Shown here: positions 8,078 to 16,947 of the stretch, in pieces
How the letters are laid out: each line of letters opens with the position of its first letter
Position numbering within the stretch: the first letter of the stretch is position 1
Assembly (NCBI RefSeq): GCF_002101705.1
Contig: NZ_LQPC01000027.1
Location: forward strand, 124,001 to 188,000
Reading direction: 5' to 3'
DNA: 64,000 bases
Source of the DNA: Mycolicibacterium iranicum
Lineage (GTDB): Bacteria > Actinomycetota > Actinomycetes > Mycobacteriales > Mycobacteriaceae
Program-made: the position numbers and the translations under genes
Notes under the pieces: generated by a model
Told to the model about the DNA's origin: nothing
Database searches by the model: none
The model's input: the letters and a program-made list of their open reading frames with translations, nothing else

Positions 8078-9286
8078 ATGCTTCGTTCCCAACCCAAGGC
8101 CGTCTGGGCCGTCGCATTCGCTTCCGTCGTCGCGTTCATGGGCATCGGTCTGGTCGACCCGATATTGAAACCGATCGCCGACAACCTGAATGCATCGCCC
8201 TCGCAGGTGTCGCTGCTGTTCACCAGCTACATGGCCGTCATGGGTGTTGCGATGCTGGTCACCGGCGTCGTGGCCAGCCGCATAGGGCCGAAACGAACTC
8301 TGTTGCTGGGCCTGGTCATCATCATCGCCGGCGCCGGCCTCGCCGGGCTGAGCGACAGCGTGACCGGCATCGTCGGTTGGCGAGCCCTGTGGGGCCTGGG
8401 CAACGCACTGTTCATCGCCACCGCACTGGCGACCATCGTCAGCTCGGCCCGCGGGTCCGTCGCGCAGGCGATCATCCTCTACGAAGCGGCGCTCGGGCTC
8501 GGTATCGCCGTCGGCCCACTCGTCGGCGGGGTCCTCGGCTCCATCTCGTGGCGCGGACCGTTCTTCGGAGTCTCCGCGCTGATGGCGCTCGCTCTCGTCG
8601 TGACTGCCTTCCTGCTGCCCGCCACGCCCCGCGCCGAACGCGCCACCTCCCTAGCTGATCCGTTCCGCGCGCTGCGTCACCGCGGCCTGTTCGGCGTCGG
8701 CTTGACCGCGCTTCTCTACAACTTCGGCTTCTTTACGCTGCTGGCGTTCACGCCGTTCCCGCTCGACCTCGGCGCACACGAGATCGGCCTGATCTTCTTC
8801 GGATGGGGCCTCGCGCTGGCGTTCACGTCGGTGTTCGTCGCGCCGCGCCTGCAACACCGGTTCGGTACGGTGCCGACACTGGTCGTCAACCTGCTGCTGA
8901 TGACCGCGACGTTGGTGACGATGGCGGTGTGGACCGACGAGAAGATCGTCCTTGCGACCTGTGTCGTGGTGGCCGGGCTGTGGATCGGCATCAACAACAC
9001 ACTGATCACCGAAACCGTGATGAAGGCCGCCCCGGTCGATCGCGGCGTCGCGTCAGCCGCCTACAGCTTCATGCGCTTCGGCGGCGCCGCTGTCGCGCCG
9101 TGGCTCGCCGGTGTGCTGGGCGAACAGGTCAGCGAGCACCTGCCGTTCTGGGTCGGTGCCGGCGCGGTGCTACTGGCGGCCGTGGTGCTGTTCTGCGTGC
9201 GCGGGCACCTCACCCAGGTCGACGCACCGGAATCCGAGATCGACGAGCTCAGCGACGAGGCCACTGCGGTCACCGTCGGGAGCTGA
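8078..9286 (+). CDS. Major facilitator superfamily drug-efflux type transporter
   Basis: The 402-residue protein has 12 predicted membrane spans. An MFS motif A-like loop after TM2 reads GVVASRIGPKRTLLLG (residues 66-81), and the motif C-like region LYEAALGLGIAVGPLVGGVL of DHA1 drug/H+ antiporters lies in TM5. The C-terminal tail is acidic (ESEIDELSDE). The start at ATG 8078 fits the leaderless promoter; the upstream in-frame ATG at 8042 would put the -10 in the reading frame. It follows marR on the same strand after 105 bp and shares the MarR-type operator, so it is likely an efflux pump induced by the MarR ligand. Substrate unknown. Confidence 0.85.
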   Translation: MLRSQPKAVWAVAFASVVAFMGIGLVDPILKPIADNLNASPSQVSLLFTSYMAVMGVAMLVTGVVASRIGPKRTLLLGLVIIIAGAGLAGLSDSVTGIVGWRALWGLGNALFIATALATIVSSARGSVAQAIILYEAALGLGIAVGPLVGGVLGSISWRGPFFGVSALMALALVVTAFLLPATPRAERATSLADPFRALRHRGLFGVGLTALLYNFGFFTLLAFTPFPLDLGAHEIGLIFFGWGLALAFTSVFVAPRLQHRFGTVPTLVVNLLLMTATLVTMAVWTDEKIVLATCVVVAGLWIGINNTLITETVMKAAPVDRGVASAAYSFMRFGGAAVAPWLAGVLGEQVSEHLPFWVGAGAVLLAAVVLFCVRGHLTQVDAPESEIDELSDEATAVTVGS

Positions 9287-9349
9287 CCGGGAGCGCGTCA
9301 CGAATAACGCTGCTGCCCAAGAACTATCGACGGTCAAGGCCGTGCCGGG

Positions 9350-10084
9350 TCAGGTGACCGTCGCGCCGATGAGGTAACCGACCAGATACGTCGCACCGAC
9401 AGCCGCCAGCCCGAGGACCAGCTGGCGAAGTGCGCCCAGCGTGATCGGCCGACGCGTGAACCTCGCCGCGGCGCCGCCGGCGAGCAGCAGGCCCACGCCG
9501 CCGCACGCCAGTCCGGCCCACAGCGACTCGAAGCCGAGCAGGTACGGGATCAGCGGGATGATGGCTCCCGTCGCGAACATCAGGAACGACGAGATCGCCG
9601 CCACCCACGGCGACGGCTTCTCTCGGGGATCCACCCCGAGCTCCTGAACGAGGTGGAAATTCATCGCTTTCGATTCATCGCGGTGAATCTCTTCGGTCGC
9701 CTTGGCTGCCGTCTGCGGTGTCATTCCCATCTCGGTCAGCATCACCGTCAGCTCAGCCTGCTCAGCCTCGGGATTTTTGCGGAACGCCCGCTTCTCGACC
9801 CTCACCTCGGATTCGATCTGCTCATTGGCCGTCCTCACCGAGGTGTACTCGCCCAACGCCATCGAGAACGCCCCGGCAAGCAACCCGGCGACCCCGCTCA
9901 GTACGACCGTGTGAGCGCTGGCCGACGCGGCGACACCCGCGATCAGAGCGGTGTTGCTCACCAGCCCGTCCATCGCACCGAAGGTGGCCGCCCGCAACCA
10001 ACCCCCGCTGACGTCGGCGTGCTTGTGATCAGCGACGTGAGGCTTGCCGGTCGGCGAGCGGGGGCCCTCGGCTGACTGCGTCAT
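9350..10084 (-). CDS. VIT1/CCC1-family iron/manganese transporter
   Basis: The 244-residue membrane protein starts with a His-containing soluble stretch (VADHKHADVSG) and then the hallmark first span GAMDGLVSNTALIAGVAAS. TM2 is GAFSMALGEYTSVRTANEQ, where the conserved SMxxGEY line contributes to the metal path. A charged cytoplasmic metal-binding-type helical region (EVRVEKRAFRKNPEAEQAEL to HRDESKAMNF) is followed by three C-terminal spans. VIT/CCC1 proteins export or store Fe2+ or Mn2+. The gene is monocistronic and convergent with the MFS gene. I found no convincing IdeR box upstream, so iron control is not supported by sequence. Confidence 0.88.
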   Translation of the reverse strand: MTQSAEGPRSPTGKPHVADHKHADVSGGWLRAATFGAMDGLVSNTALIAGVAASASAHTVVLSGVAGLLAGAFSMALGEYTSVRTANEQIESEVRVEKRAFRKNPEAEQAELTVMLTEMGMTPQTAAKATEEIHRDESKAMNFHLVQELGVDPREKPSPWVAAISSFLMFATGAIIPLIPYLLGFESLWAGLACGGVGLLLAGGAAARFTRRPITLGALRQLVLGLAAVGATYLVGYLIGATVT

Positions 10085-10174
10085 GCGGTTGATTGAACAC
10101 CCGCCGTTGACTGCCAGAGAACTGAGGATCGCCTAGGTTTGTGACATCACAGTTTGCGCGGCCTCATCTGGGGT

Positions 10175-10186
10175 TACCGTCGTGAT
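10175..10186 (+). promoter_or_regulatory. Leaderless -10 of the acyl-CoA oxidase-like gene
   Basis: TACCGT at 10175-10180 matches the TANNNT -10 pattern and is followed by exactly six bases before the ATG at 10187. No Shine-Dalgarno sequence is present. The spacing equals that of the MFS and ECF promoters in this window. Confidence 0.5.
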
Positions 10187-12148
10187 ATGACCACCACTGC
10201 GGAGCATCTGCGGAACACTCTCGACGGCCGATTCCGGGACGTGAAGAACAAGATGCGCCTAGAACTCAGCAGCGAGATCTTCCGACCGCACTACACCCCG
10301 AACACCGTCATCGCCCGCACGAAAGTCGCTGAGCAGATGAGGATCATGGCGTCGCGCGGCGCCGCCGAGGACGGCTTCAAGAAAGAGCACGGCGGCAACG
10401 GTGACGTCGGCGCCGCCGTCACGCAGATCGAGATGCTCGCGATGAGCGACCTGTCCCTGATGGTCAAGGCCGGCGTGCAGTGGGGCCTCTTCGGGGGTGC
10501 CGTCGAAAACCTCGGCACCGAGCGTCACCACGAGGCGTACGTCAAGAAGCTCATCGACCTCGACCTCCTCGGCTGCTTCGCGATGACGGAGACCGGCCAC
10601 GGCAGCGACGTGCAGTCCCTGGAGACGACGGCCACATACGACCCCGCCACCCAAGAATTCGTCATCGACTCCCCCACCCGCGCGTCGCGCAAGGACTACA
10701 TCGGTGGGGCCGCCCAAACCGCCCGCGTCGCAGCCGTTTTCGCACAGCTGATCACCCCGGACGGCACCAAGCACGGCGTGCACTGCTTCGTGGTGCCGAT
10801 CCGCGACGACAAGGGTGAGGACCTGCCGGGGGTGACGACCTCGGACTGCCACTACAAGGGCGGACTGCCCGGCGTCGACAACGGCCGCATCCAGTTCGAT
10901 CAGGTCCGGATCCCGCGAGAGAACCTGCTCAACAAGTACGCCGACGTGGCGGCCGACGGCACCTACAGCTCCCCGATCGAGAATCCGAACCGTCGCTTCT
11001 TCACGATGCTGGGCACCTTGATCCGCGGCCGCGTCACCGTCGGCGGCAGCGCCGGTGCCGCAGCCCGTGTGGCGCTCGACATCGCCACGCGATATGCGTT
11101 GGAGCGCAGGCAGTTCTCCGATCCCGACGGCGGCGAAGTGCTGCTGATGGACTATCTGGTGCACCAGCGCAGGCTTTTCCCGTTGATCGCCCGCTCGTAC
11201 GCGCTGCAGTTCGCACAGAACGAACTGGTGGCCAAGTGCCACGAACTGCAGACCGCCGACGACCCGGACCCCGAAGAGCAACGCGAGCTGGAGTCCCGGG
11301 CAGCCGGCCTGAAGGCCGCCAACACCTGGCACGCCACCCGCGCCATCCAGGAAGCCCGCGAGGCCTGCGGCGGCGCAGGCTATCTGGCCGAGAACAGGCT
11401 GATCGCCCTCAAGGCCGACACCGACGTGTTCACCACCTTCGAAGGTGACAATCACGTGCTCTTCCAGCTGGTGGCCAAGGAACTGCTGACCGCCTACGCC
11501 GACGACATCAAGGGCATGAGCCCCGTCGAATGGGTGGGGTTCGCGGCCCGCTTCGCCGGTGAGCGGGTGATGAAACGCACTGCGGCACAGACGATCATGC
11601 AGACCATCCTGGACACCCGCGAGGACAACGAAGAAGAGGGCAGCCTCTTCAACCGTGGCACCCAGGTGAAGATGTTCGAAGACCGCGAAGAGTACATGCT
11701 CGCCTCGGTCGCGCGCCGGCTGCAGAGCAAGTCCAAGGAGATGAGCGCCTTCGAAGCGTTCAACTCGGTGCAGGACCATGTGCTCCACGTCGCGCAGGCC
11801 CACATCGACCGCATCATCCTGGAGGCGTTCGTCGCGGGCATCGCGTCCTGCGAGGACCGCACGGCCCGCGAGATCCTGGGCATGGTGTGCGATCTGTACG
11901 CGCTGTCGGTGATCGAGGAGGACAAGGCGTGGTTCGTCGAACACCGCTTCCTGTCCACCGAACGCGCCAAGGCAGTGACGCGCGGCATCAACGACCGCTG
12001 CCGGCGGTTGCGTCCCTACGCCGAGCTTCTCGTCGACGGCTTCGGCATCCCCGAGCAGCTGCGCTACGCCGAGATGCTGCACCCTGAGCACATTCCGGAC
12101 GCCGACGAGCACACCCCGCAGAACGCGACCAGCGCGGGTGTCATCTGA
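10187..12148 (+). CDS. Acyl-CoA oxidase-like acyl-CoA dehydrogenase
   Basis: The 653-residue protein is larger than ordinary FadE enzymes (about 400) and has the acyl-CoA oxidase build. It has an N-terminal alpha domain, a middle FAD/substrate beta domain with CFAMTETGHGSDVQSLETTA, and a central helical domain with the catalytic-region sequence TTFEGDNHVLFQLVAKELL, whose Glu is the likely base. It ends with a C-terminal ACOX-type helical domain (to residue 650). GGAGYLAENRL is a family landmark just before. It oxidises an acyl-CoA at C2-C3 in beta-oxidation; whether electrons go to ETF or to oxygen cannot be told. ATG 10187 was chosen over an in-frame start at 10154 because of the leaderless -10. 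The gene stands alone. Confidence 0.87.
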   Translation: MTTTAEHLRNTLDGRFRDVKNKMRLELSSEIFRPHYTPNTVIARTKVAEQMRIMASRGAAEDGFKKEHGGNGDVGAAVTQIEMLAMSDLSLMVKAGVQWGLFGGAVENLGTERHHEAYVKKLIDLDLLGCFAMTETGHGSDVQSLETTATYDPATQEFVIDSPTRASRKDYIGGAAQTARVAAVFAQLITPDGTKHGVHCFVVPIRDDKGEDLPGVTTSDCHYKGGLPGVDNGRIQFDQVRIPRENLLNKYADVAADGTYSSPIENPNRRFFTMLGTLIRGRVTVGGSAGAAARVALDIATRYALERRQFSDPDGGEVLLMDYLVHQRRLFPLIARSYALQFAQNELVAKCHELQTADDPDPEEQRELESRAAGLKAANTWHATRAIQEAREACGGAGYLAENRLIALKADTDVFTTFEGDNHVLFQLVAKELLTAYADDIKGMSPVEWVGFAARFAGERVMKRTAAQTIMQTILDTREDNEEEGSLFNRGTQVKMFEDREEYMLASVARRLQSKSKEMSAFEAFNSVQDHVLHVAQAHIDRIILEAFVAGIASCEDRTAREILGMVCDLYALSVIEEDKAWFVEHRFLSTERAKAVTRGINDRCRRLRPYAELLVDGFGIPEQLRYAEMLHPEHIPDADEHTPQNATSAGVI

Positions 12149-12154
12149 ACGACG

Positions 12155-12649
12155 TCAGGAGTTGGGAATCGGATCGAGGATCGTCAGCCTGCCGTCTTCG
12201 AGAGTGACCCGCGCGGTGCCGATGCCGGTCGGGCAGCAGGGTTCGTCATCCCCCTGGCTCCACTGATACTGCACGACGGCGTCGTGCTCGCCTTGCGCCG
12301 TCACCGTGATGTAGGGGCGCGGGTCCATTGTGGGTGAACCGACGGGCGCCCCGTCATCGAAGAACAGCACCTGCTGCAGGCTGTCGGGTTGGTCCCCCGA
12401 GGTGACCACCACCCATTGCAGACGGCAGTCGGCGGCGTGGCCCCGCGATACTTCGCGCCACGGCGCAGGCGGCAGCAGGGCGAACTCCGCCTCGACATCC
12501 TGCGCGGTCGGGCCGGGCCCGCAATCGGCCGCTGCCGCCGAGCTGGTGGGTGCCGGGGCCGGCGGACTCCAACCGCAACCGGCGACAGTCACCCCGAGGG
12601 TCAGCAAGACCGATGCCAGGTGCCGGATACGCAGCCGCGGAAATCGCAT
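12155..12649 (-). CDS. LppP/LprE-family lipoprotein
   Basis: The 164-residue protein begins with a basic region, a hydrophobic stretch and the lipobox VAGC (Cys about residue 26), followed by a Pro/Ser/Ala-rich linker (SPPAPAPTSSAAAA). The mature part has paired cysteines (DCGPG, ADCRLQW, PCCPTG) and the PWREV-type opening typical of the mycobacterial LppP/LprE lipoprotein family. It should be anchored to the outer face of the cytoplasmic membrane. The start at 12649 was chosen because TATTCT (12662-12657) lies seven bases before it, a leaderless arrangement; the ATG at 12655 lies only one base after that hexamer. It ends 6 bp from the convergent acyl-CoA oxidase gene. The biochemical role is unknown. 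Confidence 0.75.
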   Translation of the reverse strand: MRFPRLRIRHLASVLLTLGVTVAGCGWSPPAPAPTSSAAAADCGPGPTAQDVEAEFALLPPAPWREVSRGHAADCRLQWVVVTSGDQPDSLQQVLFFDDGAPVGSPTMDPRPYITVTAQGEHDAVVQYQWSQGDDEPCCPTGIGTARVTLEDGRLTILDPIPNS

Positions 12650-12765
12650 ACCCATAAGAATAGGCAGGCTCGCAGCCGATGGTCCGGCTGCGGCAGTACG
12701 AAAGGCGTTGCGTCAAGCGATCTCCCGCGCAAGCGACGGCGAGAGTGCGATGCGGCGGTGTGAGG

Positions 12766-12841
<76 letters not shown>

Positions 12842-12996
12842 TTGCCCTCCCGCGGTCTGCGCCGCGGGCCAGAGAGCACTCTAGCCTACGTCGGCGCGCG
12901 CGTGCCAATGCGTCGCCGGGTGGGCGCCGCACCCCGGGCGTGAGGCAGGATGGACACCAACACGTCAACCACCAATGCAACCCCTGGAGGGCCCCT

Positions 12997-13248
12997 GTGA
13001 TCGGGTATGTCGCCGCAGCGGCTGTCGGCTACGTGCTGGGAACGAAGGCCGGAAGGCGGCGTTTCGAGCAGATCTCGGGCACCTATCGTGCCGTCACCGG
13101 GAGCCCTGCCGCCAAGGCCGTCATCGAGGCGGGGCGACGCAAAATCGCTGAGCGGGTGTCCCCCGACCCGGCGATGGTGAAGCTGACACGCATCGACTCC
13201 GGCACCGAGGTTCTGGAGCCGGAGTCGATGGCGAAGAAAACGTTCTAG
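12997..13248 (+). CDS. Conserved small mycobacterial protein (Rv2342-like)
   Basis: The 83-residue protein starts at GTG 12997 with a good ribosome binding site (TGGAGG at 12985-12990); an upstream in-frame ATG at 12940 lacks one. The N terminus IGYVAAAAVGYVLGTKAGRRRFEQI is a short hydrophobic helix ending in a basic GTKAGRRR motif. The rest is helical and charged, ending KKTF. The same small gene lies next to dnaG in M. tuberculosis as I recall. The GYVLGTKAGR motif is shared with YtxH-like small envelope or stress proteins, which suggests one membrane-inserted helix with a cytoplasmic tail. No biochemical function can be given. Confidence 0.75.
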   Translation: MIGYVAAAAVGYVLGTKAGRRRFEQISGTYRAVTGSPAAKAVIEAGRRKIAERVSPDPAMVKLTRIDSGTEVLEPESMAKKTF

Positions 13249-13249
13249 G

Positions 13250-13555
13250 TCAGTTGCCCCACTGGCCGATGCCGCGGTTGATCGTGGTGCCCGGCAGCAG
13301 CGGGGGTGTTTCGAAGTAGATGCCGCCCTCACCCAGGCCGACCTGGGGCGTGCCGATGGTGGCGCCGGTTCCGTTGGAGTAGGACAGGCAGTGGCCGTCA
13401 GCCTGGTTGCCGAACCACGCGAGGCATCGCGGCGCGGCGGTGTTCTCGGTGTCAGCCGTGGTCAGGGACGCGTAGAGCGGAAGAGCGACAGCGGCGGCCG
13501 CGATGGCCCCGGCGATCACCCGAGACTTGTTGGTCTGGATCTTGCCTACCAGCAC
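13250..13555 (-). CDS. Small secreted or membrane-anchored protein
   Basis: The 101-residue protein starts at GTG 13555 (minus strand) after a purine-rich GGGGAGAAGGTGAG. It has a basic N terminus (KIQTNKSR), one hydrophobic stretch (VIAGAIAAAAVALPLYASL) and then an exported-looking domain. That domain has two cysteines (RCLAWFG, HCLSYSNG), a Gly-rich middle (GLGEGGIYFETPPLLPG) and the end NRGIGQWGN. The pattern is that of a short mycobacterial signal-peptide protein with one disulfide. It is convergent with the Rv2342-like gene, whose stop is 2 bp away, and lies between it and dnaG. I do not recognise a named family. Confidence 0.6.
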   Translation of the reverse strand: MLVGKIQTNKSRVIAGAIAAAAVALPLYASLTTADTENTAAPRCLAWFGNQADGHCLSYSNGTGATIGTPQVGLGEGGIYFETPPLLPGTTINRGIGQWGN

Positions 13556-13614
13556 GTAAAGCTCACCTTCTCCCCGACGGATGCAGCAGCATAACCATAA
13601 CCCCCCTATCGGAA

Positions 13615-15567
13615 TCACGCAGTGAGGTCGTTACCGCTGGCCTGCTCCAGCAAGCTGCGGCGGTAGGCCTCCATGGCCACCAGGTCGCCGAACAGCGCGT
13701 GGTATTCGTCCCCTTGCTCCACCGGAGACATGCGCTGCAGCTTCGACTTCACCTCGGCGATCTGGCGTCCGATCCACACTTCCTGCAGCCTGGCGATGAC
13801 ACCGCCGATGTAGCGCGGCAGCTGTTCGTCGTCGGCATTGATAGCCTCGACCCCCAGCTCGTTGACCAGGGTGGCGGTCTGCGGCGTCGAGGTCTGCTCA
13901 CGCACCGCTTCGATCCATTCGGCCCCCGTCTTGCCCGATGACGTCCCGCCGGCGGCTTCGATCGCGGCCCGCACCGCTGTGTAAGCGGGGTGGGTGAAGC
14001 TCTCGGCGGCCAGCGAGTCGAAGACCGGTCCGGCCAGCGCCGGGAACTGCAGCGCCGACTTGAGCGCCTCGCGCTGGGGCCACAGGGTCGGATCCGCGGG
14101 GTCGGGACGGGCCACTACCTGCGCCGTTGCGGCCGCGCCGCGGGCTACAGGCTGCGCCGACTCGGTCGCTGCGGCGCGCCGCCGGCCCCGGTCCGGCATC
14201 CCGCGTTTGGTCGCCTCCTCACGAACCCTGGTCAGCACCTGGCTTTCGTCGCGCCAGCCCGTCCAGCCGGCGAGGCGGCGCGCATATTCGTCGCGCAGCG
14301 CGTAATCACGGATCCTGGCCACCAGCGGTACGCACTGGCGCAGCGCGTCGACCTGGGCTTGCGGTTCGTTGTCGAGGACGTCGCCGCTGGGGATCAGGCT
14401 GCGCACCGCGAACTCGAACATGGGGATGCGACGCGCGACCAGGTCGCGCAGCGCGCCGTCTCCCGACTTCAACCGCAGGTCACACGGATCCATCCCGTCG
14501 GCGGCGATGGCCACGAACGACTTCCCCGCCACCTGCTGGTCACCGTCGAAGGCCTTCAGCGCGGCCGCCTGGCCTGCGGCATCACCGTCGAACACGAAGA
14601 TCAGTTCGCCGCGGTACCAGTTGTCGTCCATCATCAGTCGGCGCAGCAGCGCCAGGTGACTGTCACCGAAGGCGGTGCCGCAGGAGGCCACGGCGGTCGT
14701 CTCACCGGCCAGATGCATGGCCATCACATCGGTGTAGCCCTCGACGACGACGGCACGATGCGCCTTGGCGATGTCGCGTTTGGCCATGTCGAGGCCGAAC
14801 AAGACGGAGGACTTCTTGTACAGCACCGTTTCCGGGGTGTTGACGTACTTGGCTTCCATCGGGTCGTCGTCGAAGATCCGGCGCGCTCCGAATCCGATGA
14901 CCTCACCGCCGCTGGCACGGATCGGCCACAGCAGGCGGCGGTGGAAGCGATCCATCGGACCGCGACGCCCTTCCCTGGACAATCCCGCGGCCTCGAGTTC
15001 CTTGAACTCGAATCCCTTGCGCAGCAAGTGTTTTGTCAGGGTGTCCCATCCGGACGGGGCGAACCCGCAGCCGAACTTCGCGGCCGCGGCGGCATCGAAG
15101 TTGCGTTCTTGGAGGTACTGGCGCGCCGGTGCGGCCTCCTCGCTGCGCAGCGCTTCGGCATAGAACTCCTGCGCTGCGGCGTTGGCGGCGAGCAGCCTGC
15201 TGCGGCTTCCCCTGTCACGCTGGACGTTGGTGTTGGACGCCCCGGTGTAGGTGACGGTGTAGCCCACCCGATCGGCGAGCAGCTCGACAGCCTCGACGAA
15301 GCTGACGTGCTCGATCTTCTGCAGGAACGCATAGACGTCCCCACCTTCCCCGCAACCGAAGCAGTGGAAGTGGCCGTGATTGGGCCGGACGTGGAACGAC
15401 GGCGACTTCTCGTCGTGGAAGGGGCACAGGCCCTTCAGGGAGTCCGCTCCCGCGCGCCGAAGCTGAACGTAGTCGCCGACGACGTCTTCGATGCTGACCC
15501 GTTCGCGGATGGCGGCGATGTCCCGGTCGGGGATTCTGCCCCGCCCTCGAGTCACTTCGGCCGCCAC
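13615..15567 (-). CDS. dnaG: DNA primase DnaG
   Basis: The 650-residue protein has the full primase layout. The N-terminal zinc domain has CPFH...CFGC (about residues 47-75), then comes the RNA polymerase/TOPRIM core with VVVEGYTDVMAMHLAG and FVFDGDAAGQAAALKAF, and a C-terminal DnaB-interaction domain (LQRMSPVEQGDEYHALFGDL). It makes RNA primers at the fork. The start is GTG 15567; a second GTG at 15552 is possible. It lies 31 nt after dgt and is likely cotranscribed with it. Confidence 0.97.
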   Translation of the reverse strand: MAAEVTRGRGRIPDRDIAAIRERVSIEDVVGDYVQLRRAGADSLKGLCPFHDEKSPSFHVRPNHGHFHCFGCGEGGDVYAFLQKIEHVSFVEAVELLADRVGYTVTYTGASNTNVQRDRGSRSRLLAANAAAQEFYAEALRSEEAAPARQYLQERNFDAAAAAKFGCGFAPSGWDTLTKHLLRKGFEFKELEAAGLSREGRRGPMDRFHRRLLWPIRASGGEVIGFGARRIFDDDPMEAKYVNTPETVLYKKSSVLFGLDMAKRDIAKAHRAVVVEGYTDVMAMHLAGETTAVASCGTAFGDSHLALLRRLMMDDNWYRGELIFVFDGDAAGQAAALKAFDGDQQVAGKSFVAIAADGMDPCDLRLKSGDGALRDLVARRIPMFEFAVRSLIPSGDVLDNEPQAQVDALRQCVPLVARIRDYALRDEYARRLAGWTGWRDESQVLTRVREEATKRGMPDRGRRRAAATESAQPVARGAAATAQVVARPDPADPTLWPQREALKSALQFPALAGPVFDSLAAESFTHPAYTAVRAAIEAAGGTSSGKTGAEWIEAVREQTSTPQTATLVNELGVEAINADDEQLPRYIGGVIARLQEVWIGRQIAEVKSKLQRMSPVEQGDEYHALFGDLVAMEAYRRSLLEQASGNDLTA

Positions 15568-15598
15568 CCGGTCAGTCTAGAGGCCGCAACGGGTGTGG

Positions 15599-16873
15599 TT
15601 ACGCGGGTTCCAGGCGCTCCAGCCGACCTTCGGTGAGCGATGCCACCTGGTCGATGACCACCCTGAGCCGCGCGGCGTCGTCGTCGGCCGCGTTGAACTC
15701 CGGGACGAACAACGGATCCAGCGTCGCGGGTGCGCCGGAGAGGATGAACTCTACGACCGCCTCCACCCGCTCGCGCTGCTGCGCCTGCAGATCGAGATGC
15801 TTCGGGTCGGACATGATGAACTGCAGCGCCAGGATCTTCAGCACCGCGACCTCGGCGCGCACCACGGTGGGCACTTCGAGGTTGGTTCGGTAACGGACCA
15901 ACCGACCCGGACCCGTGACGTGGCGCGTCGCGGCGATCGCCGACGACGCGAACCGTCCGACCAGTTCGCTCGTCATCGTCTTGAGCGCCACCGACGCCGA
16001 CAGCGTGCCGTCGTACTTGCCGACCGCAGCGACCGCCGGCAGCACCGAGAGCCTGTCGGCCGCCTCGACGAGGTCGGCCGCCGCCAACCCACCGCCCATG
16101 CCGTGCGACTGGCCGAGCCGCCCCAGCGCGCTGACGGCATCGTCGTCGGCGAGCACCCGCAGATCGATGCGCCCTGAGATGACGCCGTCCTCGACGTCGT
16201 GCACCGAGTAGGCGACGTCGTCGGCCCAATCCATGATCTGCGCTTCCAGGCACGATGTCCGGTCGGGCGCGTCGCCGCGCACCCAGGCCGCCGCCTCGGC
16301 GTCGTCGGCATAGAACCCGAACTTGCCGCCCTCGGATGGGCGGAACCACGGATATTTCGTGACCGCGTCCAGTGCCGCCCTGGTCAGATTGAGCCCGGCG
16401 CTCCGTTCATTGTGATGCTCGCGCACCAGGACTTTCGGCTCCAGCCGGGTGAGTATCCGGAAGTTCTGCGCGTTGCCCTCGAAACCACCGCACGCTTCCC
16501 CGAGCTGATTGAGCGCCCGCTCGCCGTTGTGCCCGTATGGCGGATGGCCGATGTCGTGCGCCAGGCCCGCCAGGTCGACCAGATCGGGATCCGCGCCCAG
16601 CCCGACCGCCATCCCACGGCCGATCTGGGCGACCTCGAGCGAGTGCGTCAGCCGGGTGCGGGGCGTCTCACTCTGCCGGGGGCCGACCACCTGCGTCTTG
16701 TCGGCGAGGCGCCGCAGCGCCGCGGAATGCAGCACACGCGCGCGATCCCGCGCGAAATCGGTGCGGTGTTCGGTACCTGTGCCCGGTAACGCGGCACCCT
16801 TCGGCAGCTCGACCACCAGGCGCTGACGGTCGAACTCGCTGTAGGGATCACGTTGCGTGAGATCAGTGGACAC
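15599..16873 (-). CDS. dgt: Deoxyguanosinetriphosphate triphosphohydrolase-like HD protein
   Basis: The 424-residue protein has the dGTPase signature: [16 protein letters not shown] (first His of the HD domain), [13 protein letters not shown] (HD pair and conserved PPxGH) and a distal DDVAYSVHD with the last Asp. These residues bind the divalent metal that hydrolyses dNTPs to nucleoside and triphosphate. Length fits the type-1 dGTPase-like family. The start is GTG 16873. It is upstream of dnaG in the same direction, coupling dNTP control with priming, an arrangement shared by mycobacteria. Confidence 0.93.
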   Translation of the reverse strand: MSTDLTQRDPYSEFDRQRLVVELPKGAALPGTGTEHRTDFARDRARVLHSAALRRLADKTQVVGPRQSETPRTRLTHSLEVAQIGRGMAVGLGADPDLVDLAGLAHDIGHPPYGHNGERALNQLGEACGGFEGNAQNFRILTRLEPKVLVREHHNERSAGLNLTRAALDAVTKYPWFRPSEGGKFGFYADDAEAAAWVRGDAPDRTSCLEAQIMDWADDVAYSVHDVEDGVISGRIDLRVLADDDAVSALGRLGQSHGMGGGLAAADLVEAADRLSVLPAVAAVGKYDGTLSASVALKTMTSELVGRFASSAIAATRHVTGPGRLVRYRTNLEVPTVVRAEVAVLKILALQFIMSDPKHLDLQAQQRERVEAVVEFILSGAPATLDPLFVPEFNAADDDAARLRVVIDQVASLTEGRLERLEPA

Positions 16874-16934
16874 CGACGCACAGTCTGCCAGGGGCGATCA
16901 CGCCGGTAATCGCAGCCGTGGGGGTGCGCCGCAC

Positions 16935-16940
16935 TAGATT
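16935..16940 (+). promoter_or_regulatory. Leaderless -10 of the TPM-domain gene
   Basis: TAGATT matches TANNNT and is followed by seven bases before ATG 16948, with no Shine-Dalgarno sequence. This is the reason for preferring 16948 over the in-frame GTG/ATG-type start at 16918. Confidence 0.5.
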
Positions 16941-16947
16941 GGCGGAC

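Noticed and set aside
10085..10186. IdeR box for the VIT/CCC1 transporter (CCTAGGTTTG)
   Set aside because: Only one half resembles the consensus; the other half does not match.
10259..12112. 617-codon open frame antisense to the acyl-CoA oxidase gene
   Set aside because: Low-complexity His/Gly/Val/Ala-rich translation with no domain; the sense frame has clear family motifs. A shadow of high-GC codon use.
13990..15636. 548-codon plus-strand frame opposite dnaG
   Set aside because: No recognisable domain; a mirror of the DnaG coding strand.
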